64,000 nt of DNA from Lachnospiraceae bacterium (lineage in GTDB: Bacteria; Bacillota; Clostridia; Lachnospirales; Lachnospiraceae): assembly GCA_910575555.1 (NCBI GenBank), contig CAJTFX010000003.1:242622-306621 (forward strand), in the 5' to 3' direction. This document shows, piece after piece, positions 27,249 to 36,160 of this stretch (within the stretch, counting starts at the first letter, position 1; every line of letters starts with the position of its first letter). The translations under genes were made by a program, and so were the position numbers. The notes below the pieces were generated by a model, which made no database searches, had not been told where the DNA came from, and saw nothing but the letters and a program-made list of their open reading frames with translations.

Positions 27249-28157
27249 ATGAAAAGAAAAATACCGATAATCAGGAAAAAAAGAATATGGATGCTGTTAC
27301 TGGCAGCGCTGCTCATCTTTTGCATATCCGCTTGCGGAAGGAAAAACGGGCAGGAAAATAAAGAAATCGAAAGCGGTCAGTCTGCAGCGGAAAACCTGGA
27401 GGAAACAGAGATTCAGATTTTTCTGGCAGCCAGTCTGAACAGAGTGACAGAGGAACTGGCAAAGGAATATCAGAAGCTCCATCCGGAGGTCTCTGTTTCC
27501 TGCAATGCAGACAGCTCCGGCCGGCTGTTAACGCAAATCCAGGAAGGCTGTACATGTGATATTTTCTTTCCCGCTGCGCAAACGCAAATGGATCAATTGG
27601 AAAAAGACGGGCTGATTGTGGATGGAACCAGACAGGATGCAGTGAAAAATCAGCTGGTGGTTATTACAGGAAAAGGCAGCGGCACAGCCGTAAAAGGACT
27701 TGAAACTTTTGGAGAGGCAGCCAGCATTGCCCTGGCAGGCGGAAGCGTTCCGGCAGGCAGATATACCCGTCAGGCGCTGATGAATCTGGGAATTCTTGAA
27801 AAAACACAAGATCCTGCTTCCATTACTGCAAGGCAGGTGCAAAAAGCCCTGGGCGGTACGGAAATCAGCGAACAGGACAATGTAAGCAAGGTGCTTCTTG
27901 CAGTTGTGGAAGGTTCCTGTGAAGTGGGAACTGTGTATGATTCAGATACTTACGGGTATGAAAAGGAGCTGGAGATTCTTCAGACTGTCAGCCCGGAGCT
28001 GACTGGAAGCATTGTTTATCCCATCGCACAGGTGGTAAATCCGGAGGCAGATGAAGCAAAAAGCAGGGCAGCCCGGGAGTTTATCTCATTTATCCTGTCT
28101 GATGCAGCGAAAGAAATCTTTGAAGCATACGGTTTTGACACCAGTGCAATGCAATAA
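27249..28157 (+). CDS. modA: Molybdate ABC transporter substrate-binding lipoprotein
   Basis: About 302 residues with a lipoprotein signal (hydrophobic stretch LLLAALLIF, lipobox ISAC) and a periplasmic-binding-protein fold of the ModA type (IFLAASLNRVTEELAKEY, then SSGRLLTQIQEG and a conserved VPAGRYTRQAL). It captures molybdate (or tungstate) outside the membrane. The start is chosen at 27249; an in-frame ATG 12 nt upstream is equally possible, as both have weak ribosome-binding sites. First gene of modABC. Confidence 0.9.
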   Translation: MKRKIPIIRKKRIWMLLLAALLIFCISACGRKNGQENKEIESGQSAAENLEETEIQIFLAASLNRVTEELAKEYQKLHPEVSVSCNADSSGRLLTQIQEGCTCDIFFPAAQTQMDQLEKDGLIVDGTRQDAVKNQLVVITGKGSGTAVKGLETFGEAASIALAGGSVPAGRYTRQALMNLGILEKTQDPASITARQVQKALGGTEISEQDNVSKVLLAVVEGSCEVGTVYDSDTYGYEKELEILQTVSPELTGSIVYPIAQVVNPEADEAKSRAAREFISFILSDAAKEIFEAYGFDTSAMQ

Positions 28158-28196
28158 ATGTCTGCTGTGTTTTCACAGAAACAAATGGAGTTATCA

Positions 28197-28901
28197 ATGG
28201 AAGAATTGAAAATTATTTTGGAAAATCTGGATTGGAGCCCGCTGCTGATATCCCTGAAAACAGGATTTGCGGCAACTGTAATTTCCTTTTTTCTGGGAAT
28301 TTACGGCGCATACAGAGCGATGAAAACATCCCCTTTAAAAAAATCAATCCTTGACGGCCTTCTGACCCTTCCTCTGGCGCTGCCCCCTACCGTGGCAGGA
28401 TTTTTCCTGCTTCTGGTGTTCAGCAAAAGACGGCCTGCGGGAAGTTTTCTGTATCATACCCTTGGCATTCAGGTGGTGCAGTCCCAGGCAGGCTGCGTCA
28501 TTGCCGCTTTAGTTATTGCCTTTCCCCTGATGTACCGGACTGCCAGAGCGGCCTTCGAACAGGTGGATATTAATTTGATATACGCAGCTAGAACCCTGGG
28601 CATGTCGGAAGCCAGAATTTTCTGGAAAATAGCAGTTCCCTGCGCCGGTCCCGGGATTGCCTCCGGCACAATGCTGACGTTTGCAAGAGCTCTTGGGGAA
28701 TATGGGGCCACATCCATGTTAGCGGGGAATATTCCCGGAAAAACAGCCACTATTTCTCAGAAAATAGCCATGGTAATGCAGGACGGGGATTTTCGGACGG
28801 CAGGAATCTGGGCGCTGATTGTGATTCTGATTGCATTTCTCATTCTTGTGCTGATGAATCTGGCGGCGGGGAAAAAGAACAGAATGGTAAAACGATGGTA
28901 A
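28197..28901 (+). CDS. modB: Molybdate ABC transporter permease
   Basis: A 234-residue permease with about five transmembrane segments and the binding-protein-dependent transport EAA-like loop (GEYGATSMLAG). The N-terminal WSPLLISLKTGFAAT is typical of ModB. The ATG at 28197 has GGAG 6 nt upstream, although an ATG at 28158 directly abuts the modA stop. It pairs with ModC and ModA to import molybdate for the Moco pathway. Confidence 0.9.
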   Translation: MEELKIILENLDWSPLLISLKTGFAATVISFFLGIYGAYRAMKTSPLKKSILDGLLTLPLALPPTVAGFFLLLVFSKRRPAGSFLYHTLGIQVVQSQAGCVIAALVIAFPLMYRTARAAFEQVDINLIYAARTLGMSEARIFWKIAVPCAGPGIASGTMLTFARALGEYGATSMLAGNIPGKTATISQKIAMVMQDGDFRTAGIWALIVILIAFLILVLMNLAAGKKNRMVKRW

Positions 28902-28950
28902 CGGCCCAAGTTTATGCCGATTCAAATATTCAGGGTGAAAGGCTCAAAAG

Positions 28951-29010
28951 AGGTGCAGTACATGGGATTTTCATTTCAGGAGGTGCGGAACATGGGATTT
29001 TCATTTCAGA
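28951..29010 (+). repeat. 30-bp tandem duplication of the modC start region
   Basis: 28951-28980 and 28981-29010 are 30-nt copies (about 27 identities), each holding an AGGTG ribosome-binding-like motif and an ATGGGATTTTCATTTCAG start. The modC reading frame continues through both. Confidence 0.8.
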
Positions 29011-30092
29011 TAGAAAAAACACTGGGAGAATTTAAACTGAGCCTGAAAGCGGAAAGCCAGGGGAACCGATTGGGAATTCTAGGAGCTTCCGGCTGCGGAA
29101 AGAGCCTGACCTTGAAATTACTGGCGGGGATTGAAACGCCGGACGCCGGTCATATACGGATTGGAGAAAACCTGCTGTTTGATTCCGGACAAAAGAGAAA
29201 CGTAAAGCCTCAGAACCGGCGGATCGGCTATCTGTTTCAGAATTACGCATTGTTTCCCCATATGACGGTGGCAGAAAATATCGGAGCCGGACTGCAGGGC
29301 AAGTCAGCGGGAACGCTGAAAACCAGATGGTCAGGGAAGAAAATTCAACGGCAGAGGCGGGTTCAGGAAATGATGGAAAAATTTCAACTTACAGGTCTGG
29401 CAGACCGGCTGCCGGGAGAATTGTCCGGCGGACAGCAGCAAAGAGCTGCCCTTGCAAGGATGATGGCCTGCGGGCCGGAGGTGATTTTGTTAGACGAGCC
29501 TTTTTCTGCATTGGATGTGTTTTTGAAAGATCAGATGCAGCGGGAGTTGGAAGAGCTGCTGGCGGATTTTCCCGGACTGGTGATACTGGTTTCCCACAGC
29601 AGAGACGAAATTTATCGGTTTTCGGAGGAATTACTGGTGATGGAGCAGGGGCATGAGGTGATATTCGGCAGGACAAAAGAAATATTTGCAAATCCCCGTT
29701 ACCGGGAAGCGGCCCGCCTGACCGGCTGTAAAAATATTGCGGACGCCAGGCGGATAGACGCTCACAGACTGGAAGTTCCGGACTGGGGAATCTGTTTTTG
29801 CCTGGAACGTGAAATACCCGATGGCGTTACCGGCATTGGCTATCGCGCCCACGATTTTGTGCCGGTGTGGGGCGGCAGAAGGAATCATTGCCTGAGCGTG
29901 CAGGTCAGGCGCATGGCGGAAATGCCCTTCGAATACCACTACTATCTGCAGCCTGTCTGCCAATCCGGGCAGCAAACTGTTCCAAGGCAGTCCCTCTGTT
30001 GGTTTGTGCAGAAGGAGAAGCATATTCAGATCGAAGAAAGGGGTTTGCCCGACTATTTAGAGCTAAAGGAAGAATGTATGATGCTGTTTTAA
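28992..30092 (+). CDS. modC: Molybdate ABC transporter ATP-binding protein
   Basis: A 366-residue ABC ATPase with Walker A GASGCGKS (about residue 29), Q-loop LFQNYALFPH, signature LSGGQQQR, Walker B VILLDEPFSAL and the H-loop VSHS. A C-terminal TOBE/MOBE-like region covers about 255-366. It powers ModB. The ATG at 28992 is chosen because AGGAGG precedes it; the tandem duplication gives an alternative ATG at 28962 in frame, adding 10 residues. Confidence 0.9.
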   Translation: MGFSFQIEKTLGEFKLSLKAESQGNRLGILGASGCGKSLTLKLLAGIETPDAGHIRIGENLLFDSGQKRNVKPQNRRIGYLFQNYALFPHMTVAENIGAGLQGKSAGTLKTRWSGKKIQRQRRVQEMMEKFQLTGLADRLPGELSGGQQQRAALARMMACGPEVILLDEPFSALDVFLKDQMQRELEELLADFPGLVILVSHSRDEIYRFSEELLVMEQGHEVIFGRTKEIFANPRYREAARLTGCKNIADARRIDAHRLEVPDWGICFCLEREIPDGVTGIGYRAHDFVPVWGGRRNHCLSVQVRRMAEMPFEYHYYLQPVCQSGQQTVPRQSLCWFVQKEKHIQIEERGLPDYLELKEECMMLF

Positions 30093-30132
30093 ATATTTGT
30101 GATAGGGAACACAGGAAAAGAGAGGAGAGAAA

Positions 30133-30600
30133 ATGGAACTGACACATTTTGATGAAAACGGAAAAGCAGTGATGGTGGACGTAACAGGCAAAGCAGTCAC
30201 AGACAGAACCGCCGTGGCAGCAGGGAAAATCACCGTAAACCAGGCAGTATACCATGCGATTGAAACAGGAGCTGTGGAAAAGGGAGATGTTCTCGGCGCA
30301 GCGGCCACTGCGGGAATTATGGCGGCGAAGAAAACGGCGGAGCTGATTCCCATGTGCCATATCCTTCCCCTGACAAACTGCAGGATAGAATTTGAGAAAA
30401 ACAGTGAAAGAAGAGAGATTCTCTGTTACTGCACGGTGAAAGTAACCGGAAAAACCGGAGTGGAAATGGAAGCTTTGACCGGAGTCAGCATCGCCCTTCT
30501 GACCATTTACGATATGTGCAAGGCATTGGACAAGCATATGAAAATCGGGGAGATTTATCTTCTGAATAAAACCGGAGGGAAGAGAGAATTTAATCGTTGA
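30133..30600 (+). CDS. moaC: Cyclic pyranopterin monophosphate synthase MoaC
   Basis: A 155-residue enzyme that acts after MoaA. Hallmarks are [29 protein letters not shown] (His in the usual place, Ile where Pro is common) and [16 protein letters not shown] precedes the ATG. It closes the Moco block after modC. Normal length and intact, in contrast to moaA. Confidence 0.93.
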   Translation: MELTHFDENGKAVMVDVTGKAVTDRTAVAAGKITVNQAVYHAIETGAVEKGDVLGAAATAGIMAAKKTAELIPMCHILPLTNCRIEFEKNSERREILCYCTVKVTGKTGVEMEALTGVSIALLTIYDMCKALDKHMKIGEIYLLNKTGGKREFNR

Positions 30601-30628
30601 GAAACGGGCTGAACCAAAGCTTTCCTGA

Positions 30629-31261
30629 TTAGAATCCTGTATCCTTCAGCCGGTATCTGCCCCTTCCGGTTTTTTCAATTTGTCCGGTACTGCATAATTT
30701 TTTCAGCACCCGCTGCAGCTGCCTTCTGCTGCAGTGAATCTGATGGATAGCCGCCTCCAGGCCGTTCAGTTCATGGGCAGGAGAGATATTTTTCATATAA
30801 AGAAGCACCCGCTCCTCTGTGGTTGAGGCGGGAACGTTAATGGAGATAAAAAGCGCTAACTTATCACTGTAGGACTTAAGAAGCATATGGAGAAACCGCA
30901 GGTCGCAGTGAAGCTGTTTCTGATATTTTGTCATGGACAGGGCAATGCAGGTGACTTCTGTTTTCGCCAACGCATATAAGGGCGGGTTTCCCTGTCTGGA
31001 AAATTCAAGATCCCCAATCAGCGTGGGACTGCTGCTCTGATTGACCGGGGAAATGCCTCCGTCCTCCCGGATGCCGTAGATTTGAATGGTTCCCCGAACC
31101 ACAAACAGCAGATCTTCCACAGGGGTATCCGGAGTGGTAAGGAACTCCTCTTTTTCATAGCGGCAGAGGTGAAAGGACAAGTCAGGGGTATCGAAATAAC
31201 TGCGGATTTGTTCTTTCGAAAGCCAGTATTCAATTTCTGCCGCATCATATATTTTTTCCAT
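30629..31261 (-). CDS. Crp/Fnr-family transcriptional regulator
   Basis: A 210-residue regulator with an N-terminal cyclic-nucleotide-binding-like beta barrel (about 10-130) and a C-terminal winged helix (about 145-210; IHCSRRQLQRVLKKL is the recognition region). It has no Cys cluster for oxygen sensing as in Fnr. The ATG at 31261 is chosen; a GTG at 31270 is possible. It is divergent from a MATE pump, with a perfect palindrome between them, so it probably controls that pump. Confidence 0.85.
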   Translation of the reverse strand: MEKIYDAAEIEYWLSKEQIRSYFDTPDLSFHLCRYEKEEFLTTPDTPVEDLLFVVRGTIQIYGIREDGGISPVNQSSSPTLIGDLEFSRQGNPPLYALAKTEVTCIALSMTKYQKQLHCDLRFLHMLLKSYSDKLALFISINVPASTTEERVLLYMKNISPAHELNGLEAAIHQIHCSRRQLQRVLKKLCSTGQIEKTGRGRYRLKDTGF

Positions 31262-31299
31262 AAAATACACATCTTTCTTTTCATTTTATTTTTTCCTAT

Positions 31300-31315
31300 T
31301 GTGCCATATGGCACA
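31300..31315. promoter_or_regulatory. Palindromic operator TGTGCCATATGGCACA
   Basis: A perfect 16-bp dyad lies between the Crp/Fnr gene and the MATE gene. Its centre (31307.5) is about 41.5 bp before the start predicted from the downstream -10 box, the class II activator position used by Crp/Fnr proteins. Confidence 0.65.
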
Positions 31316-31336
31316 GAAAAAATCAATAAAGATTGT

Positions 31337-31342
31337 TATAAT
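31337..31342 (+). promoter_or_regulatory. -10 box of the MATE pump promoter
   Basis: A TATAAT without a recognisable -35 hexamer is preceded by the palindromic operator; activator dependence is inferred. Confidence 0.55.
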
Positions 31343-31374
31343 GGCATTGAAAATAAAGAAGCGAGGGAAAGAAC

Positions 31375-32721
31375 ATGGAAAATGAAATTTTTAAAGATTC
31401 AAATATTTCAAAATCATATCTGCGTCTGTCTCTGCCGCTTGTCCTGAGCATGGCGGTTGCATTAATTTACAATCTGGCAGATACTTATTTTGTTGCCCAG
31501 AGCAATGACACCAATCTGGTGGCGGGCGTTTCTCTGGGGATGCCTTTGTTCACGCTGCTGATGGCCTTCGGAAATATTTTTGGACAGGGAGGCAGTTCTC
31601 TGATTTCCCGTCTGATGGGCCAGAAGGACGAGCAGGGGGTGCGCTGCGTCAGCTCTTGCTGCTTTTATGTCACAATCTTTGCCGGCATTTTGATTGCCGC
31701 TGTGATGCTGATGCTTCGTGTGCCCCTTCTGTATGTGTTAGGAGCCAGTGAGGAGACGTTTGTCCATGCGTCAAATTATTATATTTATCTGGCAATAGGC
31801 GCTCCGTTTATTATGGTTTCATTTATTCATTCCAATTTGCTGCGGGCGGAAGGAATGTCAAAAGAATCTATGGCGGGCACTCTGATCGGCACGGTGGTGA
31901 ATATTATACTGGACCCCATTTTTATTTCTGTTCTGGGGTGGGGCGCAAGCGGCGCGGCCATTGCCACTGTCATCGGATACGTATGCGTAGACGTTTTCTT
32001 TCTGATTGCAGTGGCAAAGAGAAGTAAAATACTGTCGCTGAATCCCAGGGAACTGAAGGTGCCGGCAGGGCATTTGTGGCAGATTCTTGGAATTGGCATA
32101 CCTGCGGCCCTTGCAAATCTGATGCAGAGCGTCAGCGTGGTACTGATGAATCAATTTCTGCTGCCTTTTGGAAATGACAAAATTGCGGCAATGGGAATTG
32201 TGCTGAAAGTAAATATGATAGCCCTTCTGCTGCTGACCGGGTTTGCGTTTGGGGGACAGCCCTTGTTTGGATATTATTACGGTTCCGGTGATAAAAAAAG
32301 GATGTGGGAGCTGCTCCGGTTCTGTTTCCGGTTTATCAGCGTCATTGCGGCTGCTTTGACAGCAGTTATTTTCCTGCTGGCTCCGTTTTTAATGCGATGC
32401 TTTATGGATCAGGAAACCATTATCAGCGACGGAACTGTAATGCTCCGGTGGCAGGTTATTACAATGGTATTTGTGGGCATGATACTTTTGCTGACGATTG
32501 TGTTTCAGTCCATGGGGAAGGTTACGGCATCCTTTCTTTTATCCATCAGCCGGCAGGGGGTTGTTTTTCTGGCAGTTCTTGCAGTATCATACCGCATGGG
32601 CGGATATATGGGAGTGATTGTGTCCCAGGCCGCTGCAGATTTGATAACGGCGGGAATTGCTGGAATATTGTTCTGGAAAGAGCTTTATTCTGTCAGAAAT
32701 TATCGGGAATGCGCTCCATGA
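31375..32721 (+). CDS. MATE-family multidrug/metabolite efflux pump
   Basis: A 448-residue membrane protein with about 12 hydrophobic helices. The N-terminal half has SLPLVLSMAVALIYNLADTY, and an internal repeat recurs near residue 235 (GIPAALANLMQSVSVVLMNQ). It is an ion-coupled exporter of cationic compounds or metabolites. GGGAAAG precedes the ATG. The substrate is unknown; control by the divergent Crp/Fnr protein suggests induction by a metabolic signal. Confidence 0.92.
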   Translation: MENEIFKDSNISKSYLRLSLPLVLSMAVALIYNLADTYFVAQSNDTNLVAGVSLGMPLFTLLMAFGNIFGQGGSSLISRLMGQKDEQGVRCVSSCCFYVTIFAGILIAAVMLMLRVPLLYVLGASEETFVHASNYYIYLAIGAPFIMVSFIHSNLLRAEGMSKESMAGTLIGTVVNIILDPIFISVLGWGASGAAIATVIGYVCVDVFFLIAVAKRSKILSLNPRELKVPAGHLWQILGIGIPAALANLMQSVSVVLMNQFLLPFGNDKIAAMGIVLKVNMIALLLLTGFAFGGQPLFGYYYGSGDKKRMWELLRFCFRFISVIAAALTAVIFLLAPFLMRCFMDQETIISDGTVMLRWQVITMVFVGMILLLTIVFQSMGKVTASFLLSISRQGVVFLAVLAVSYRMGGYMGVIVSQAAADLITAGIAGILFWKELYSVRNYRECAP

Positions 32722-32803
32722 TTTTAATAAAAGTTCACACTGGAAGAAACAGAAATAATTTGATATAATTTGAGGAAATTGGAAGATATTTATGGAGGTA
32801 AAT

Positions 32804-33577
32804 ATGAATAATTTGCTCAAAATAGGTTTGTTTGTGGCAGTGGGTCTGGCGCTGAACCAGTTTGTGAATTTATGCTACCGGCTTGCGTCCAGGAAATCAA
32901 AGGCAATTCATCTGCATTTTTTAAAAAGCGCGATTAATGTATTTATAGATGTGATTATTATTTACAGTCTGGTTCAGCAGTTTGAAATTACCAAAGATAT
33001 CAGCAAGGCCCTTCTGCAAAGCGGTACTTTGATTGTGGCAATCGCCACATTTGCCGCACAGCAGGCGCTGGCAAATGTGATCAGCGGCATTTCTGTTTCC
33101 GCTTCCAAGCCCTATAACGTGGATGAAAAAATTCGGGTGCTGCAGGGCGGGACTGTAATTGCGGAAGGCATGGTCATTGACGTTACCATAAGACATACGG
33201 TAATCCGCCAGTTCAACGGAGAATGCTGTATTGTGCCCAATTCCATTATGGATTCTGCGGTGATTATCAATACTAATTTTACGGAAAATGTAGGGAACTT
33301 TATCGAGGTGGTGGTCTCTTATGAGTCAGACATTGAGAAAGCTGTTTCTGTCATGAAGGAGATATGCGCAGACCATCCGCTGGCCATAGACACTGACAAG
33401 AGCAGCGTCACTGTCAGCGGCTTTGCAGCCGACGGCGTCACCTTAAAGACCACCATCTGGACCAGAAACTTAAATGACAGTTTTCGGGCCTGCAGTGATA
33501 TCCGGGCGGATCTGGTAAAGGCTTTTAAGGAAAACGGCATTGAGATTCCGTATCAGACGGTGACGATCCACAATTGA
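32804..33577 (+). CDS. Small-conductance mechanosensitive channel, MscS family
   Basis: A 257-residue channel with three N-terminal hydrophobic segments, the pore-lining TM3 (VAIATFAAQQALANVISGI) and the cytosolic beta/alpha vestibule (IRQFNGECCIVPNS). GGAGG lies 5 nt before the ATG at 32804. It releases solutes under membrane tension. Slightly shorter than E. coli MscS. A monocistronic unit is likely. Confidence 0.9.
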   Translation: MNNLLKIGLFVAVGLALNQFVNLCYRLASRKSKAIHLHFLKSAINVFIDVIIIYSLVQQFEITKDISKALLQSGTLIVAIATFAAQQALANVISGISVSASKPYNVDEKIRVLQGGTVIAEGMVIDVTIRHTVIRQFNGECCIVPNSIMDSAVIINTNFTENVGNFIEVVVSYESDIEKAVSVMKEICADHPLAIDTDKSSVTVSGFAADGVTLKTTIWTRNLNDSFRACSDIRADLVKAFKENGIEIPYQTVTIHN

Positions 33578-33647
33578 CAGGAATGAAAAAGGAGTGCATT
33601 GGGAGTCATGCTGCGGAATATGGAAACAGAGGATTTTCCTAAAACAC

Positions 33648-33676
33648 TTGCGAAGAAAAGCCAATCAGGGTATAAT
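33648..33676 (+). promoter_or_regulatory. Promoter of serS
   Basis: TTGCGA (33648-33653), a 17-nt spacer and TATAAT (33671-33676). The transcript would run through the downstream inverted repeat before serS. Confidence 0.6.
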
Positions 33677-33697
33677 ATCGGGAGATATGAACAAGAC

Positions 33698-33869
33698 GGA
33701 TTTATTACTCCGGCGGTTAAATATTGCAGTATCTTACTTGCCCAAACCTCCATCTGCTACGTTGTCATCAATCGCTGTAGCACTCGCTACAGCTCAATCT
33801 TCCGCCTTGCATATGAAGATTTGTTCTGCGTAATCTACTGCGATATTTAACCGCCGGAGTAATAAATCC
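33698..33869. repeat. MITE-like 172-bp inverted repeat in the serS leader
   Basis: Terminal arms 33698-33731 and 33836-33869 are inverted repeats matching at 33 of 34 positions. The middle contains a further perfect 8-bp hairpin (GCTGTAGC with GCTACAGC). Short frames here lack start signals. It has the form of a non-autonomous palindromic element and would also fold as a long hairpin in the serS mRNA leader. No T-box motif was seen. Confidence 0.75.
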
Positions 33870-33887
33870 TTTGATCAGGAGGAGCAT

Positions 33888-35177
33888 ATGATTGATTTAA
33901 AATTTTTACGGGAAAATCCCGAAACAGTAAAGGAGAACATCAGAAATAAATTCCAGGACAGCAAGCTGCCGTTGGTGGACGAGGTGATAGAACTGGATGT
34001 CCAGGCCAGAAAAACTCAGCAGGAGGCTGATTCCCTCCGGGCCGAGCGGAAGAAATTATCCAAGCAAATCGGCGCATTGATGGGGCAGGGAAAGAAAGAG
34101 GAAGCGGAGGCTGTGAAAGCCAGGGTCAACGCAGGGGCCGAGCGGCTGGCAGAACTGGAGAAACTGGAAGGGGAGCTGCAGGAAAAAGTCACGAAGATTA
34201 TGATGGTAATCCCCAATATCATAGACCCGTCCGTTCCCATTGGAAAAGACGACAGCGAAAATGTGGAGGTGGAGAAATACGGAGAGCCGGTAACGCCGGA
34301 CTTTGAGATTCCTTACCATGCGGAGATTATGGAGCGGTTCCAGGGCCTTGATCTTGACAGCGCCAGAAAAGTGGCAGGCAACGGCTTTTACTATTTGATG
34401 GGCGATATTGCAAGGCTTCATTCCGCAGTGATTTCTTATGCAAGAGATTTTATGATCGGCAGAGGCTTTACCTACTGCGTGCCTCCTTTTATGATCCGCA
34501 GCAATGTGGTAACCGGCGTGATGAGCTTTGCGGAAATGGACGCCATGATGTATAAGATTGAAGGAGAGGATCTGTATTTAATCGGAACCAGTGAACATTC
34601 CATGATCGGAAAGTTTATTGATACCATTTTAAATGAAGAGCAGCTTCCGCAGACATTGACAAGCTATTCTCCCTGTTTCAGGAAAGAAAAGGGCGCCCAT
34701 GGAATTGAAGAGAGAGGCGTATACCGCATTCACCAGTTTGAGAAGCAGGAGATGATTGTGGTGTGCAAGCCGGAAGAATCTCCCCTGTGGTTTGAAAAAT
34801 TATGGCAGAATACCGTAGATTTATTCCGTTCCCTGGACGTTCCGGTGCGTACCTTAGAGTGCTGTTCCGGCGATTTGGCAGACCTGAAAGTGAAATCTGT
34901 GGATGTGGAGGCATGGTCTCCCAGACAGCAGAAATATTTTGAGGTGGGCAGCTGCTCCAATCTGGGAGACGCCCAGGCCAGACGGCTGAAAATCCGCGTC
35001 AACGGTAAAGAGGGCAAATATTTTGCCCATACGCTGAATAACACCGTAGTGGCGCCGCCCCGTATGCTGATTGCCTTTTTGGAAAATAATCTGTGCCAGG
35101 ACGGCAGCGTGCGGATTCCGGAGGCCCTGCGGCCTTACATGGGCGGACAGGACAAGATTGTTCCGCCGGAAAAATAA
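33888..35177 (+). CDS. serS: Seryl-tRNA synthetase
   Basis: A 429-residue class II synthetase with the N-terminal coiled-coil tRNA arm (about 30-105). Motif 2 is FRKEKGAHGIEERGVYRIHQF and motif 3 includes NNTVVAPPRMLIAFLENN. AGGAGG precedes the ATG at 33888. It charges tRNA-Ser and is a core housekeeping gene. No T-box is evident upstream; a palindromic element sits in the leader instead. Confidence 0.97.
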   Translation: MIDLKFLRENPETVKENIRNKFQDSKLPLVDEVIELDVQARKTQQEADSLRAERKKLSKQIGALMGQGKKEEAEAVKARVNAGAERLAELEKLEGELQEKVTKIMMVIPNIIDPSVPIGKDDSENVEVEKYGEPVTPDFEIPYHAEIMERFQGLDLDSARKVAGNGFYYLMGDIARLHSAVISYARDFMIGRGFTYCVPPFMIRSNVVTGVMSFAEMDAMMYKIEGEDLYLIGTSEHSMIGKFIDTILNEEQLPQTLTSYSPCFRKEKGAHGIEERGVYRIHQFEKQEMIVVCKPEESPLWFEKLWQNTVDLFRSLDVPVRTLECCSGDLADLKVKSVDVEAWSPRQQKYFEVGSCSNLGDAQARRLKIRVNGKEGKYFAHTLNNTVVAPPRMLIAFLENNLCQDGSVRIPEALRPYMGGQDKIVPPEK

Positions 35178-35265
35178 GTTTTGACGGGCTCCTGTTTGGT
35201 TATATTCCCGCGAGCAACGAGCCAAGCGGGCATGCTTGCATGCACATTTGGCGACTGCCGCGAGG

Positions 35266-35301
35266 GTCAAAGACCCCGTTGCTTGCAGCGGGGTCTTTGA
35301 C
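35266..35301. terminator. Hairpin downstream of serS
   Basis: A 12-bp perfect stem, GTCAAAGACCCC (35266-35277) with GGGGTCTTTGAC (35290-35301). It is followed by CTCGGAAAAAGG rather than a T-run, so termination is less certain. The preceding 35200-35260 stretch holds another small palindrome (GCATGCTTGCATGC) and no gene. Confidence 0.45.
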
Positions 35302-35319
35302 TCGGAAAAAGGAGAGCAG

Positions 35320-36159
35320 ATGAAAAAGAAGTATCTTTGGGCCGGGCTTGGGGGCGCCCTTTTATTGGTGCTCCTGGTATTGGCAGTGTGGCTGATTCCC
35401 CTGGTCCGAACAGTATTTTTGATTCGCGGTATGGCGAAATCCGAAGGATTTCAATATGAAGCCGCAGTGGAGATAGAAGAAGAAAATCTGTCAAAGCAGC
35501 AGAAGGATATCATTCGCTTGCTGTCCTGGGCTCTGACTGGCAAAGAAAACGCCGGTATGTCCTGGGAGATAACCGGAAGGATGTCAGAAGGCTTGGTATA
35601 TGGGAAGGTGTTCTGCCAGGGAAGCAGCGAACCTGTAACAGAACTGTATCTTGACCAGGATGAAGCGTTTGTCAATCTGGAAATGTTTTATGATTCCATA
35701 CGGGACAATGTGCTCCGCCAACAGCCCTTTTTGGGAAATTTGTTCCCGGAGTGGGAGTACGGCGCCTTTCTGTCCTCCCGCCAGGCAGAAGAAATTTTTC
35801 AGATAGATTTGAAAGAATGGTTCCGGCCGCAGGAACTGACAGAAACCCAGACATACTCTGTCCGGGAACTCCTGGGCCTTTTGCTGAAACTAAAACGTCA
35901 GAAAGGCCCGGGCGGCGAAAGACAGTTTGTACTGGAAGCCAGAGACTACCAGGCCGTTTTGGAAATCGCAAAGAAGGAGCAGGCCCCTCTTCTGAAAGTT
36001 CTGGTATCTGACCGAACCGAAAGCAAAGAAGTTTCCGCTTACACAGGAACATTTATTTTCCGGAAAACAGAAGAAATTGTTCTGCCGGACTCAAAGATAG
36101 AAGATGAGGATATCAGACAGCTTGCGAAATTGTGGAACGCTGTTTGTTCATATCTTTGA
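35320..36159 (+). CDS. Membrane-anchored hypothetical protein
   Basis: A 279-residue protein not recognised. It has one N-terminal transmembrane anchor (about residues 6-32, LLLVLLVLAVWLIPLV) and an extracytoplasmic domain of charged alpha/beta character without Cys. There is no lipobox or sortase motif. GGAG precedes the ATG at 35320; the frame is open further upstream but that part overlaps the hairpin region. It sits between serS and the broken S8 peptidase gene. Confidence 0.7.
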   Translation: MKKKYLWAGLGGALLLVLLVLAVWLIPLVRTVFLIRGMAKSEGFQYEAAVEIEEENLSKQQKDIIRLLSWALTGKENAGMSWEITGRMSEGLVYGKVFCQGSSEPVTELYLDQDEAFVNLEMFYDSIRDNVLRQQPFLGNLFPEWEYGAFLSSRQAEEIFQIDLKEWFRPQELTETQTYSVRELLGLLLKLKRQKGPGGERQFVLEARDYQAVLEIAKKEQAPLLKVLVSDRTESKEVSAYTGTFIFRKTEEIVLPDSKIEDEDIRQLAKLWNAVCSYL

Positions 36160-36160
36160 G

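Noticed and set aside
33577..33888. T-box leader for serS
   Set aside because: No T-box consensus sequence or specifier-type structure was seen; the palindromic element explains the region.
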